Origin: CBFFRJ01 sp051486985
Lineage (GTDB): Bacteria; Pseudomonadota; Gammaproteobacteria; Enterobacterales; Enterobacteriaceae
Reading direction: 5' to 3'
Assembly (NCBI RefSeq): GCF_051486985.1
Contig: NZ_JAHVDV010000041.1
Coordinates: 1 to 33,828 of the forward strand
Length of the DNA: 33,828 nt
The notes beneath the pieces are model-generated. The model made no database searches, was not told the origin of the DNA, and saw nothing but the letters and a program-made list of their open reading frames with translations. The position numbers and the translations under genes are program-made. Shown here piece after piece: positions 19,694 through 29,698 of this stretch (positions within the stretch are counted from its first letter, which is position 1; each line of letters begins with the position of its first letter).

Positions 19694-20848
19694 TCAGCGA
19701 GTTACTGCAACGGGTGGGCAGTTTTGCGGCGCACGCCCCAGCCAACTGTCCCAGTCTTTCCAGACGGGTTGCAGCCCTCTCTCCTTAAGTGCCAGAGCCA
19801 CCTCCTCCGGACGTCGGGCGTCGTGGGGTGAAAACTGCTCCAGTTCAGGATGGTTATCTGCATAGCCACCCGGCTGTGTTTTCGAAAACGCGCTGACATT
19901 ATTGATAGCCAGTGGAATAACATTATCGCGAAACCACGGCGATTCACGGGTTGAGAGCGACAATTCGGTGTCTGGCGAAAACAGGCGGAAAGCACAAATG
20001 GTTTGCACCAGCTGCCGCTCGTCCATTATTGATGCGGGTTCAACGCCGCCGGTACAGGGGCGCAGGCGTGGGAAGGAAATGGAGTAACGGCTTTGCCAGT
20101 AGTGCTGCTGCAGCCAGAGCAGATGCTCGGCCATCATGTAGCAATCCGCTCTCCAGCTGTCGGAAAGGCCGATCAGGGCACCCAGGCCAATTTTGTCGAT
20201 GCCAGCCTGCCCGAGCCGGTCAGGTGTTTCAAGTCGCCAGAAAAAATCCTGCTTTTTTCCTTTAAGATGATGACGGGCATACTGCGTCTCGTGCCAGGTT
20301 TCCTGATAGACCATCACGCCATCCAGCCCGAGCGTTTTCAGTTCCGCATATTCCCCGACAGACATCGGCTGCACTTCCATCTGTAACGAAGCAAACTGAG
20401 GGCGGATAGCAGGCAGGTGACGACGGAAGTAATCCATCCCCACTTTACCCTGATGCTCTCCGGTCACCAGCAGCAGGTGCGCAAAGCCCATCTCACGTAT
20501 GGCGGCGCACTCGCGGGCAATCTCCGATTCCTCCAGCGTTTTGCGCTTAATACGGTTGCTCATGGAAAAACCGCAATAAGTGCAGTCATTGGCGCAAAGG
20601 TTGGAGAGATACAGCGGGACGTAAAAGCTTACCGTGTTGCCAAAACGCTGGCGGGTAAGGCGCTGTGCTTTCTGCGCTAAAGGCTCCAGGTATGCGCTGG
20701 CGGCCGGAGAGAGCAGGGCCATTAAATCTTCCCGGCTGACCTGCGACGCCTCTAATGCCCGCTCTACATCAGCGGGCGTCTTGCTGTTGATGCGAAGCCG
20801 GATATCATCCCAGTCCAGCGTCCGCCAGCGGTCAGTAAAGGTTTTCAT
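19694..20848 (-). CDS. thiH: 2-iminoacetate synthase (tyrosine lyase) ThiH
   Basis: ThiH is a radical-SAM enzyme that cleaves tyrosine to p-cresol and dehydroglycine, which ThiG uses to build the thiazole of thiamin. The [4Fe-4S] motif CANDCTYCGF (CxxxCxxC, near residues 85-94) is intact. The protein has 384 residues, seven more than E. coli ThiH, the extra lying at the C-terminus (ending PPVAVTR). The start codon overlaps the thiG stop in an ATGA arrangement, indicating translational coupling. It is the last gene of thiCEFSGH and has no clear terminator directly after it. Confidence 0.98.
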   Translation of the reverse strand: MKTFTDRWRTLDWDDIRLRINSKTPADVERALEASQVSREDLMALLSPAASAYLEPLAQKAQRLTRQRFGNTVSFYVPLYLSNLCANDCTYCGFSMSNRIKRKTLEESEIARECAAIREMGFAHLLLVTGEHQGKVGMDYFRRHLPAIRPQFASLQMEVQPMSVGEYAELKTLGLDGVMVYQETWHETQYARHHLKGKKQDFFWRLETPDRLGQAGIDKIGLGALIGLSDSWRADCYMMAEHLLWLQQHYWQSRYSISFPRLRPCTGGVEPASIMDERQLVQTICAFRLFSPDTELSLSTRESPWFRDNVIPLAINNVSAFSKTQPGGYADNHPELEQFSPHDARRPEEVALALKERGLQPVWKDWDSWLGRAPQNCPPVAVTR

Positions 20849-21615
20849 GCATGGGTCTCCAGAAAGCCGGTCAACGGGCTGGTGGCGCTGGCATAGTGGC
20901 TGCGACAGCCAGGAACAGCCTGCCGAGCGAGTACTCCCGCTTCTACGGCGAGACGAAACGCCTGCGCCATCTGCACCGGATCCGCTGCCACGGCGATGGC
21001 AGTATTGATCAGTACCGCGCTGGCCCCCATCTCCAGGGCCTGGGTGGCGTGACTGGGTACGCCGATCCCGGCATCCACGACGACCGGTACCGTGGCTTGC
21101 TCAATAATGATGTTCAGCATGGCGCGCGTTTCCAGCCCCTGATTGGAACCAATCGGGGCGTCGAGCGGCATCACCGCCGCACAGCCCACTTCCTCAAGGC
21201 GTTTACATAGCACCGGGTCAGCGCCGCAGTAGGGCAGTACCACGAACCCCTGTTTTACCAGAGCTTCTGCGGCTTTCAGTGTTTCAATGGGATCTGGTAA
21301 TAGCCAGCGGGCATCAGGGTGAATTTCCAGTTTAAGCCAGGTAGTGCCCAGCGCTTCGCGCGCCAGTTGGGCGGCAAAAATAGCCTCTTCCGCCGTTTTT
21401 GCCCCGGATGTGTTGGGCAGAAGGGTGATGCCGGCGGCAACCAGCGGAGCCAGAATGTCATCACTCTGCTGGCGCAGGTCAACCCGCTTCATGGCAAGCG
21501 TAACCAGCTGGCTTCCTGATGCCCGAATGGCGTCGATCATCACCGAGGAAGAGGCAAATTTCCCGGTTCCAGTGAAAAGGTGTGAATCAAAGGTTTTATC
21601 CGCTATGCGTAACAT
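20845..21615 (-). CDS. thiG: Thiazole synthase ThiG
   Basis: ThiG condenses 1-deoxy-xylulose 5-phosphate, dehydroglycine and the ThiS thiocarboxylate into thiazole phosphate. With ATG 21615 the protein has 256 residues and begins MLRIADKTFDSHLFTGTGK, as in E. coli; the open frame upstream belongs to the overlapping thiS region. It is a (beta/alpha)8 barrel, and the catalytic lysine is expected in the WLKLEI segment near residue 96. The phosphate-binding loops VVDAGIGVPSHA and AVLINTAIA are visible. It begins one base after the thiS stop and overlaps thiH by four bases. Confidence 0.98.
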   Translation of the reverse strand: MLRIADKTFDSHLFTGTGKFASSSVMIDAIRASGSQLVTLAMKRVDLRQQSDDILAPLVAAGITLLPNTSGAKTAEEAIFAAQLAREALGTTWLKLEIHPDARWLLPDPIETLKAAEALVKQGFVVLPYCGADPVLCKRLEEVGCAAVMPLDAPIGSNQGLETRAMLNIIIEQATVPVVVDAGIGVPSHATQALEMGASAVLINTAIAVAADPVQMAQAFRLAVEAGVLARQAVPGCRSHYASATSPLTGFLETHA

Positions 21616-21616
21616 C

Positions 21617-21817
21617 TCAGCCCCCTGCGATGACCTGAAAAAGCAGGATCTGGTCGCCATCCTGCACATGATGCTGGTCCCACTGCTCCCGCGGCAGGAT
21701 CTGCTGATTAAGCGCCAGCGCGGCGCCTGGTTTGAGCTGACCGAGCTGGGTCAGTAGCGCCGTTACGGTCAGCGTACCGGTAAGCGCGACAGGTGAGTCA
21801 TTGAAGAGAATCTGCAT
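21617..21817 (-). CDS. thiS: Sulfur carrier protein ThiS
   Basis: ThiS is a 66-residue ubiquitin-like protein whose C-terminal Gly-Gly is adenylated by ThiF and then thiocarboxylated to deliver sulfur for thiazole formation. The protein starts MQILFNDSPVAL and ends QVIAGG, with NQQILPREQW and DGDQILLF in between. The ATG at 21817 gives the E. coli length; an upstream ATG at 21829 adds four residues. Its first 20 bases overlap the end of thiF, a coupling expected for partners needed in fixed ratio. Confidence 0.97.
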   Translation of the reverse strand: MQILFNDSPVALTGTLTVTALLTQLGQLKPGAALALNQQILPREQWDQHHVQDGDQILLFQVIAGG

Positions 21818-22556
21818 GGAGACCTCCACAAACCGGGCAGTGACTGGCGCGATGTAGCGTCAGATTCCGCCAGGCATGGGTTCGGGCATCAAACAGACGC
21901 AACTCACCGTGGAGGGAGGGCATTCCGCTCAGCAATTTGATGGCTTCCAGCGCCTGCAACGTTCCCATCACCCCTACCACTGGCCCAAGTACTCCCGCGG
22001 TCCGACAGTTACGTCCGGGTTCACGATCATCCGGCCATAAGCAGCGGTAACAGCCGTGAGTCCAGGGAGGCGTTAATACCATGAGTTGGCCGCCAAAGCC
22101 GACGGCACTGGCGGTAATCAGCGGCGTGCCGGTGTTGACGCAGGCGGCATTGATGGCCTGGCGGGTCGCCATATTGTCGGTGCAATCCAGCACCACATCG
22201 GCATGTTTAACCGCATGAAGGAGAGCATCCCCGGCCAGCCGCTGCTCCAGGGCGATGAGCGTAATGTCCGGGTTAAGCCGTTCTAATCGCTGTTTTGTCA
22301 CCTGCGATTTTGACCGGGCGATATCGTCGGTAGTAAAGACAATTTGCCGCTGCAGGTTGCTCAGATGTACGTCGTCGTCATCCGCCAGTACCAGGGTGCC
22401 AACGCCCGCGCCAGCCAGATAGAGGGCGGCCGGGGAACCTAAACCCCCCAGACCGATAATCAGCACCCGACTGGCGAGCAGTTTTTGCTGGCCCTCAATG
22501 GCAATATCTTCCAACAGCATCTGGCGGCTGTAGCGCATAAAGTCGCGGTCATTCAT
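21798..22556 (-). CDS. thiF: ThiS adenylyltransferase ThiF
   Basis: ThiF is an E1-like enzyme that adenylates the C-terminus of ThiS and then forms a ThiF-ThiS persulfide link. The 252 residues contain the nucleotide-binding GLGGLGSPAALYLAGAGVG, the DDDDVHLSNLQRQ segment, the catalytic-cysteine region RNCRTAGVLGPVVG and the zinc-ligand pairs CYRC and CPVC. It overlaps thiE by eight bases upstream and thiS by 20 bases downstream. Confidence 0.98.
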   Translation of the reverse strand: MNDRDFMRYSRQMLLEDIAIEGQQKLLASRVLIIGLGGLGSPAALYLAGAGVGTLVLADDDDVHLSNLQRQIVFTTDDIARSKSQVTKQRLERLNPDITLIALEQRLAGDALLHAVKHADVVLDCTDNMATRQAINAACVNTGTPLITASAVGFGGQLMVLTPPWTHGCYRCLWPDDREPGRNCRTAGVLGPVVGVMGTLQALEAIKLLSGMPSLHGELRLFDARTHAWRNLTLHRASHCPVCGGLHADSLQ

Positions 22557-23183
22557 CGCCGGTCCCCGCCATGTTCAGTAACAGCGCCGTGGCTTCGCGC
22601 CAGTCAGGCGCCTGAGCGAACGCGCTGACGACCGCAATGCTGCCGACGCCCGTTTTCAGAACAGCAGGCGCACGCTCAAGGCTGATACCGCCGATGGCCA
22701 CCGTAGGGTAGTCCGCCAGCCGTGAAATATGCCGCGCCAGCTGTTCCAGACCCTGTGGCGCAGAAGGCATCTGCTTGGTTTGCGTCGGGAAGACGTGTCC
22801 CAGCGCGATGTAGGATGGGCGCGCCGCCAGCGCCACGTCGATCTCCATATCATCATGCGTGGAGACGCCCAGCCGTAATCCGGCCTGCTGAATGGCTTTC
22901 AGATCGGTGGTTTCCAGATCTTCCTGACCAAGGTGAACGCCGTAGGCCTGGTGTTTCACCGCCAGCCGCCAGTAGTCGTTGATAAACAGGCGGGCCTGGT
23001 AACGGCGCCCCAGCGCAATGGCGGCAACCACCTCGGCCTCGACCTCGTCATCGCGTTTATCTTTGATACGTAACTGAAGCGTGCGCACACCTGCCTCCAG
23101 CAGGCGCGCTATCCACTCGACGCTGTCCACCACCGGGTAGAGCCCCAGTCGAAAGGGAACGGGGGGGAAATCGGGCTGGTACA

Positions 23184-23184
<1 letters not shown>
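22549..23184 (-). CDS. thiE: Thiamin-phosphate synthase ThiE
   Basis: ThiE joins hydroxymethylpyrimidine diphosphate with thiazole phosphate to give thiamin monophosphate. The protein has 211 residues, as in E. coli, with the barrel motifs LQLRIKDK, INDYWRLAVKHQAYGVHLGQEDL, LGVSTHD and the phosphate loop AIGGI. Its ATG shares one base with the thiC stop (TAATG), so thiC and thiE are coupled. Confidence 0.98.
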
Positions 23185-25082
<1,898 letters not shown>

Positions 25083-25179
25083 AGCGCATTCCAAAAGTTA
25101 AGGACATGGCTTGTCAGACGACGGATGGAGTAATGGATGTGCACCGCCCGTGAAGGCAGCAGCATAAAGCTGAATTACT

Positions 25180-25388
25180 CTTGTTCCCTTCGCAGGTATT
25201 AGCCTGATCAGGTTCCGCGGATCCCGAATTAACGGTCTCAGCCTTTTTCACTTCATCCTTCACGCTGCCTCTTTGTTGGCTGCGTCAGCTCACCCCAGTC
25301 ACTTACTCATGTAAGCTCCGGGGATTCACTGACTTGCCGCCTCGACGCATCGCGAATGCTATTGTGAAAATATAGGCACTCCGACAAG
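25180..25388 (-). promoter_or_regulatory. TPP riboswitch of thiC, with ERIC inserted in the P3 arm
   Basis: Read on the minus strand, the aptamer begins TCTTGTCGGAGTGCC (P1 and P2 5' strands). It resumes at GGCTGAGACC (25243-25234) and continues through GGATCCGCGGAACCTGATCA, GGCTAATACCTGCGAAGG and GAACAAGA, which closes P1. All conserved THI-box segments are present and nearly identical to the E. coli thiC aptamer. Between the two P3 bases GCC (25377-25375) and GGC (25243-25241), E. coli has about six bases as I recall it; here there are 131. The inserted TTTTCAC and GTGAAAA tips can extend P3. About 97 bases separate the aptamer from the thiC start and would hold the expression platform. TPP binding is expected to shut off thiCEFSGH expression. 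Confidence 0.9.
25244..25370 (-). repeat. ERIC element inside the thiC TPP riboswitch
   Basis: About 127 bp, the ERIC consensus length. On the minus strand the core reads GTGAATCCCCGGAGCTTACA, then TGAGTAAGTGACTGGGGTGAG, matching the classical ERIC1R and ERIC2 primer sites with few changes. The tips TTTTCAC (25370-25364) and GTGAAAA (25251-25245) are perfect complements, and most of the interior pairs imperfectly, so the whole element can fold as one long hairpin. It is flanked by TATA on the 5' side in the thiC sense. It has the same orientation relative to the host transcript as the ERIC in the L10 leader. Confidence 0.93.
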
Positions 25389-25414
25389 AAAAACCCCCCT
25401 CAATTGCAGGGGGC
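25387..25414 (-). terminator. rsd terminator
   Basis: On the minus strand CCCCCT (25413-25408) pairs with AGGGGG (25400-25395) around a 7-base loop, followed by GTTTTTCTT. It ends rsd transcription 33 bases after the stop codon. Its T-tract runs directly into the P1 stem of the thiC riboswitch. Confidence 0.85.
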
Positions 25415-25421
25415 GGTATGT

Positions 25422-25450
25422 AAATTACGCGTTAATCAGAAAGAACTCAA
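25422..25450 (-). promoter_or_regulatory. Candidate thiC promoter at the 3' end of rsd
   Basis: On the minus strand TTGAGT (25450-25445, overlapping the rsd stop codon) and TAATTT (25427-25422) are separated by exactly 17 bases. A start near 25415 would be just upstream of the whole aptamer, which is required for riboswitch control. It would also place the rsd terminator hairpin at the very 5' end of the thiC RNA. The assignment is inference. Confidence 0.45.
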
Positions 25451-25950
25451 GCAGGGCGCGCCATTCCACTTTCGTCATTGGCGCTGTCTTTAAGATTATG
25501 GTCGAACGCCAGTACGATCAGCTTGTCTTCAAGCGAGAAGCGGGCGGCCAGGGCTTCGCCGATGTCAGACAGCGCCTGCTGAAATTCAGCGTAGTTGTCA
25601 TCGTCGATAGCATTTTCCAGGCTGGAGTCGTAATACTCCATAATTTCAAGGGTATTGGCTTCAAGCAGGGGGTAAATCTGCGTGGAGGCTAAAAGTGGGC
25701 TGGTCCCTTCCATTTCGCTGATAATACGTTCATAAATATTAAAATGTCCGGCGGAAAGGTATTCGACCAGGTTATGACAGAATTCGTCCAGCGCTTTTTC
25801 ATTCAGCTGCATGTACGATCCTTTGCCAGGTTTTATGCCAACCAGGTTGTAGTAATGAACCAGCAACTGTTTTCGGTTATAGAGCCAGTTGTCGACCAGT
25901 TCGTTACTTCCTCCAATTCTTTCCGCCAGTGTTGCTAGCTGGTTTAGCAT
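25447..25950 (-). CDS. rsd: Regulator of sigma-70, anti-sigma factor Rsd
   Basis: Rsd binds sigma-70 region 4 and holds it off core RNA polymerase in stationary phase; it also stimulates SpoT hydrolase. The 167-residue all-helical protein is nine longer than I recall for E. coli Rsd. Shared segments include YYNLVGIKPGK, LSAGHFNIYERI, EANTLEIMEYYDSSLE and LSDIGEALAARFSLEDKLI. The C-terminal tail (about the last 15 residues) differs from E. coli. The gene is divergent from nudC, with about 90 A+T-rich bases between them. Its 3' end carries the candidate thiC promoter. Confidence 0.95.
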   Translation of the reverse strand: MLNQLATLAERIGGSNELVDNWLYNRKQLLVHYYNLVGIKPGKGSYMQLNEKALDEFCHNLVEYLSAGHFNIYERIISEMEGTSPLLASTQIYPLLEANTLEIMEYYDSSLENAIDDDNYAEFQQALSDIGEALAARFSLEDKLIVLAFDHNLKDSANDESGMARPA

Positions 25951-26040
25951 AATTGACTCCGCAATATTAAGATTAAAAAAAAGCTCGAATGTAATAATAA
26001 TGTTAACAACATGCCAGTAAAGCTAAGGTAGTGCAAACAA

Positions 26041-26814
26041 ATGCATCGTATTATCGAGTCATCAGATCATGGCTGGTGGATCGTAAGCCATGAACAAAAA
26101 TTATGGTTGCCCGGGGGAGAATTACCACTCGGTAATGCAGGAAATTTCGATCTTGTGGGGCAAAGCGCACTTAAAATTGGTGAATGGGAAGGCGAACCCG
26201 TCTGGATGATCCGTCAGCATCGCCATCAGGATATGGGATCGGTGCGTCAGGTGATCGAGCAGGATCCTGGATTGTTTCAGCTGGCCGGGCGCGGAGTTCA
26301 GCTTGCTGAGTTTTATCGTTCGCACAAGTTTTGCGGTTATTGCGGCCACACTATGCACCCCAGCAAAACCGAATGGGCCCTGTTATGTGACCACTGCCGT
26401 GAACGTTATTACCCGCAGATAGCCCCCTGCATTATCGTAGCCATACGCCGTGAAGATAAAATTCTCCTGGCTCAACACACTCGCCATCGCAATGGCATTT
26501 ACACCGTTCTGGCCGGTTTTGTTGAGGTGGGCGAAACGCTGGAACAGGCCGTTGCCCGTGAAGTGATGGAAGAAAGCAGTATCAACGTTAAAAACCTGCG
26601 CTACATCACCTCCCAGCCCTGGCCTTTTCCGCAGTCGCTGATGACGGCGTTTATGGCGGAATACGACAGCGGGGAGATAGTCATCGATCCTAAGGAACTG
26701 ATCGATGCCAGCTGGTATCGCTACGACGACCTGCCACTGCTGCCTCCGCCTGGCACCGTTGCCCGTCGTCTGATTGAAGATACGGTCGCGCAGTGTCGGG
26801 CAGAATATGAGTGA
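26041..26814 (+). CDS. nudC: NAD-capped RNA hydrolase NudC
   Basis: NudC removes the NAD cap from bacterial RNAs and also hydrolyses NADH. The protein has 257 residues, as in E. coli. The zinc ribbon CGYCGH ... CDHCRERYYP is near residues 98-121. The Nudix box GFVEVGETLEQAVAREVMEE is near 159-178, and the NADH-pyrophosphatase signature SQPWPFPQS follows it. The gene stands divergent from rsd and 40 bases before hemE, with which it is probably co-transcribed. Confidence 0.98.
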   Translation: MHRIIESSDHGWWIVSHEQKLWLPGGELPLGNAGNFDLVGQSALKIGEWEGEPVWMIRQHRHQDMGSVRQVIEQDPGLFQLAGRGVQLAEFYRSHKFCGYCGHTMHPSKTEWALLCDHCRERYYPQIAPCIIVAIRREDKILLAQHTRHRNGIYTVLAGFVEVGETLEQAVAREVMEESSINVKNLRYITSQPWPFPQSLMTAFMAEYDSGEIVIDPKELIDASWYRYDDLPLLPPPGTVARRLIEDTVAQCRAEYE

Positions 26815-26854
26815 CATGTTACACTGGGCGCATAAACGCTAAAGGAATGTAAAC

Positions 26855-27919
26855 ATGACCGACTTAAAAAACGATCGCTACCTTCGCGCACTTCAGCGCC
26901 AGCCCGTGGACGTGACGCCAGTCTGGATGATGCGTCAGGCCGGTCGCTATCTTCCGGAATATAAAGCGACGCGCGCCCAGGCGGGCGACTTCATGTCGCT
27001 GTGCAAAAATGCCGAGCTGGCGTGCGAAGTCACCCTGCAGCCGTTGCGTCGTTACAAACTGGATGCAGCGATCCTCTTCTCTGACATCCTGACCATCCCG
27101 GATGCGATGGGTTTAGGGCTCTATTTCGAGGCGGGTGAAGGCCCACGTTTTACCTCTCCTGTCACCTGCCATGCTGATGTGGAAAAACTCCCGGTGCCCG
27201 ATCCCGAGCAGGAGCTGGGGTATGTCATGAACGCGGTGCGTACCATTCGCCGCGAACTGAAAGGCGCAGTGCCACTCATTGGTTTTTCCGGAAGCCCGTG
27301 GACGCTGGCGACCTATATGGTGGAAGGGGGCAGTAGCAAGGCCTTTACCGTCATTAAAAAGATGATGTATGCCGAGCCGCAAACGCTGCATCTGTTGCTC
27401 GATAAGCTCGCGAAAAGCGTCACCCTTTACCTGAACGCACAGATTAAAGCCGGTGCCCAGTCCGTGATGATTTTCGATACCTGGGGCGGTGTGCTGACGG
27501 GCCGTGATTACCAGCAGTTCTCGCTCTATTACATGCATAAAATCGTTGATGGCCTGCTGCGTGAAAACGACGGCCGCCGTGTTCCGGTCACCCTGTTTAC
27601 CAAAGGTGGCGGACAATGGCTGGAAGCAATGGCAGAAACTGGCTGTGATGCGCTGGGCCTCGACTGGACGACGGATATTGCCGACGCCCGCCGTCGCGTA
27701 GGCAACAAAGTGGCGCTGCAGGGCAACATGGACCCGTCGATGCTTTATGCCACGCCTGCCCGTATAGAAGAAGAAGTCGCGACTATACTTGCAGGTTTCG
27801 GTGAGGGCGAAGGGCATGTGTTCAACCTCGGTCACGGCATCCATCAGGATGTGCCGCCGGAACATGCTGGCGCGTTTGTGGAGGCGGTGCACCAGCTCTC
27901 AGCCCGATATCACAAGTAA
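26855..27919 (+). CDS. hemE: Uroporphyrinogen decarboxylase HemE
   Basis: HemE removes the four acetate carboxyls of uroporphyrinogen III to give coproporphyrinogen III in heme synthesis. The protein has 354 residues, as in E. coli. The signature segments MRQAGRYLPEY (near residue 25), ILFSDILTIPDAMG (with the key aspartate), GFSGSPWTLATYMVEGG and FDTWGGVL are intact. AAAGGA precedes the ATG. nfi starts nine bases after the stop with a shared ribosome binding site. Confidence 0.99.
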   Translation: MTDLKNDRYLRALQRQPVDVTPVWMMRQAGRYLPEYKATRAQAGDFMSLCKNAELACEVTLQPLRRYKLDAAILFSDILTIPDAMGLGLYFEAGEGPRFTSPVTCHADVEKLPVPDPEQELGYVMNAVRTIRRELKGAVPLIGFSGSPWTLATYMVEGGSSKAFTVIKKMMYAEPQTLHLLLDKLAKSVTLYLNAQIKAGAQSVMIFDTWGGVLTGRDYQQFSLYYMHKIVDGLLRENDGRRVPVTLFTKGGGQWLEAMAETGCDALGLDWTTDIADARRRVGNKVALQGNMDPSMLYATPARIEEEVATILAGFGEGEGHVFNLGHGIHQDVPPEHAGAFVEAVHQLSARYHK

Positions 27920-27928
27920 GGAGTGGTT

Positions 27929-28600
27929 ATGGATCTTGCGTCACTGCGTGCTCAACAAATTGAACTGGCTTCATCGGTTTGTCGTGACGACCGTCTGGAC
28001 AAGGATCCCCCTGCGCTCATTGGCGGCGCAGACGTTGGGTTTGAACAGGGTGGGGAGGTGACCCGCGCGGCGATGGTGCTTTTGTCCTGGCCCTCGCTTG
28101 AGCTACTGGAGTATCAGGTAGCGCGCATCCCCACCACCATGCCCTATATCCCCGGTTTTCTCTCCTTCCGTGAATATCCTGCGCTGCTCGCAGCGTGGGA
28201 GCAGCTCTCGCAAAAGCCCGACCTGCTGTTCGTTGATGGACACGGCATCTCTCACCCGCGCCGCCTGGGCGTTGCCAGCCACTTTGGTCTGTTGGTGGAC
28301 GTGCCGACCATTGGCGTTGCCAAAAAACGGCTGTGCGGAAAGTTTGAACCTCTCTCTGACGAGCCTGGGTCACGGGCGCCGCTCATGGACAAAGGGGAGC
28401 AGCTGGCATGGGTCTGGCGCAGTAAAGCGCGCTGCAACCCGCTTTTCGTGGCAACAGGCCATCGGGTAAGTACTGACACCGCCCTGGCGTGGGTCGAACG
28501 CTGTACAAAAGGCTACCGACTCCCGGAGCCGACACGTTGGGCCGATGCGGTAGCCTCAGGGCGCCCGGCGTTCACGCGATGGCAGGCAATTCAGGGCTGA
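27929..28600 (+). CDS. nfi: Endonuclease V (deoxyinosine 3' endonuclease)
   Basis: Endonuclease V nicks DNA one base 3' of deoxyinosine, starting repair of deaminated adenine. ATG 27929 gives 223 residues, the E. coli length, with AAGGAG ending five bases upstream; a GTG at 27923 in frame overlaps that site and is unlikely. Catalytic motifs visible are GADVGF with Asp35, PGFLSFREYP with its glutamate, and FVDGHGISHPRRLG with its aspartate. It follows hemE closely and forms part of the nudC-hemE-nfi-yjaG run. Confidence 0.98.
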   Translation: MDLASLRAQQIELASSVCRDDRLDKDPPALIGGADVGFEQGGEVTRAAMVLLSWPSLELLEYQVARIPTTMPYIPGFLSFREYPALLAAWEQLSQKPDLLFVDGHGISHPRRLGVASHFGLLVDVPTIGVAKKRLCGKFEPLSDEPGSRAPLMDKGEQLAWVWRSKARCNPLFVATGHRVSTDTALAWVERCTKGYRLPEPTRWADAVASGRPAFTRWQAIQG

Positions 28601-28642
28601 TTAAGGTACACTGCGGCTAATTTCAGTGTCTGAGAACTCATC

Positions 28643-29233
28643 ATGTTACAAAACCCGATTCACCTGCGTCTGGAGAAGCTCGCCACGTGGCAGCATGTCA
28701 CCTTTATGGCCTGCCTGTGCGAACGTATGCATCCCAATTACGCCATGTTCTGCCAGCAAACCGAGTTTGGCGAGCCACAGTTGTACCGCCGTATCCTTGA
28801 CCTGGTATGGGAAACGCTAACGGTCAAAGACGCGAAAGTGAACTTTGATAATCAGCTTGAGAAACTGGAAGAGGCAATTCCCTCTGCTGACGACTACGAT
28901 ATGTACGGTGTCTATCCGGCGATCGATGCGTGCGTGGCGTTGAGCGATCTGATTCATGCGCTGTTAAGCGGCGAAGCGCTGGAATACGCCATCGAGGTCA
29001 GCAAGACCTCGATCACCACCGTGGCAATGCTTGAAATGACGCAGGCGGGTCGTGAAATGACCGACGAGGAGTTGAAAGAGAACCCCGCAGTGGAGCAGGA
29101 ATGGGACATCCAGTGGGAAATCTTCCGCCTTCTGGCGGCGTGCGAAGAACGCGATATTGAGCTGATTAAAGGCCTGCGGGCAGACCTGCGTGAGGCTGGC
29201 GAGAGTAATATCGGTATAAATTTGCAGCAATGA
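28643..29233 (+). CDS. yjaG: DUF416 family protein YjaG
   Basis: The 196-residue predicted cytoplasmic protein is almost the same as E. coli YjaG, with N-terminus MLQNPIHLRLEKL and the conserved FMACLCERMHPNYAMFC, YGVYPAIDACVALSDL and SKTSITTVAMLEMTQAGREM. It is rich in acidic and helical segments. No biochemical function is established for the family that I know of. It lies between nfi and hupA as in E. coli. The gap of 186 bases to hupA closely resembles the E. coli hupA leader. Confidence 0.95.
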   Translation: MLQNPIHLRLEKLATWQHVTFMACLCERMHPNYAMFCQQTEFGEPQLYRRILDLVWETLTVKDAKVNFDNQLEKLEEAIPSADDYDMYGVYPAIDACVALSDLIHALLSGEALEYAIEVSKTSITTVAMLEMTQAGREMTDEELKENPAVEQEWDIQWEIFRLLAACEERDIELIKGLRADLREAGESNIGINLQQ

Positions 29234-29419
29234 GACAACAAAACGTGATTTAACGCCTGTTTTGTCGTTCTGGGAGGCTTCCCTTCTGACCCCCGTCTGG
29301 TCTACATTTGGGGGGCGAAAAAAAGTGGCTATCGGTGCGTGTATGCAGGAGGGTGCTTTTGAGGCATTTCCGTCGCACTCGATGCTTAGCAAGCGATAAA
29401 CACATTGAAAGGATAACTT

Positions 29420-29692
29420 ATGAACAAGACTCAATTAATTGATGTAATTGCAGACAAAGCTGACCTGTCTAAAGTACAGGCTAAAGCTGCTCTGGAATCC
29501 ACCCTGGCTGCGATTACTGAGTCTCTGAAAGAAGGCGATGCTGTACAACTGGTTGGTTTCGGTACCTTCAAAGTGAACCACCGCGCTGAGCGTACTGGCC
29601 GCAACCCGCAGACCGGTAAAGAAATCAAAATCGCCGCAGCTAACGTGCCGGCATTTGTTTCTGGTAAAGCACTGAAAGATTCTGTTAAGTAA
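29420..29692 (+). CDS. hupA: DNA-binding protein HU-alpha
   Basis: HU is the abundant nucleoid protein that bends DNA as an alpha-beta heterodimer. The 90-residue sequence starts MNKTQLIDVIADKADLSK. It carries the beta-arm with RNPQTGKEIKI, including the intercalating proline, and ends ALKDSVK where E. coli has ALKDAVK. Codon bias is strong. AAGGATAA gives a good ribosome binding site. Its terminator lies inside the downstream yjaH frame. The upstream promoter could not be placed securely; TTTGGG-17-TATCGG near 29303-29331 is one option. Confidence 0.99.
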   Translation: MNKTQLIDVIADKADLSKVQAKAALESTLAAITESLKEGDAVQLVGFGTFKVNHRAERTGRNPQTGKEIKIAAANVPAFVSGKALKDSVK

Positions 29693-29698
29693 GACAGC

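Noticed and set aside
29234..29419. Small RNA or small gene between yjaG and hupA
   Set aside because: The stretch closely matches the E. coli hupA leader as I recall it and has no convincing ORF; the ACAAAAC / GTTTTGT pairing after yjaG is too weak to call a terminator.
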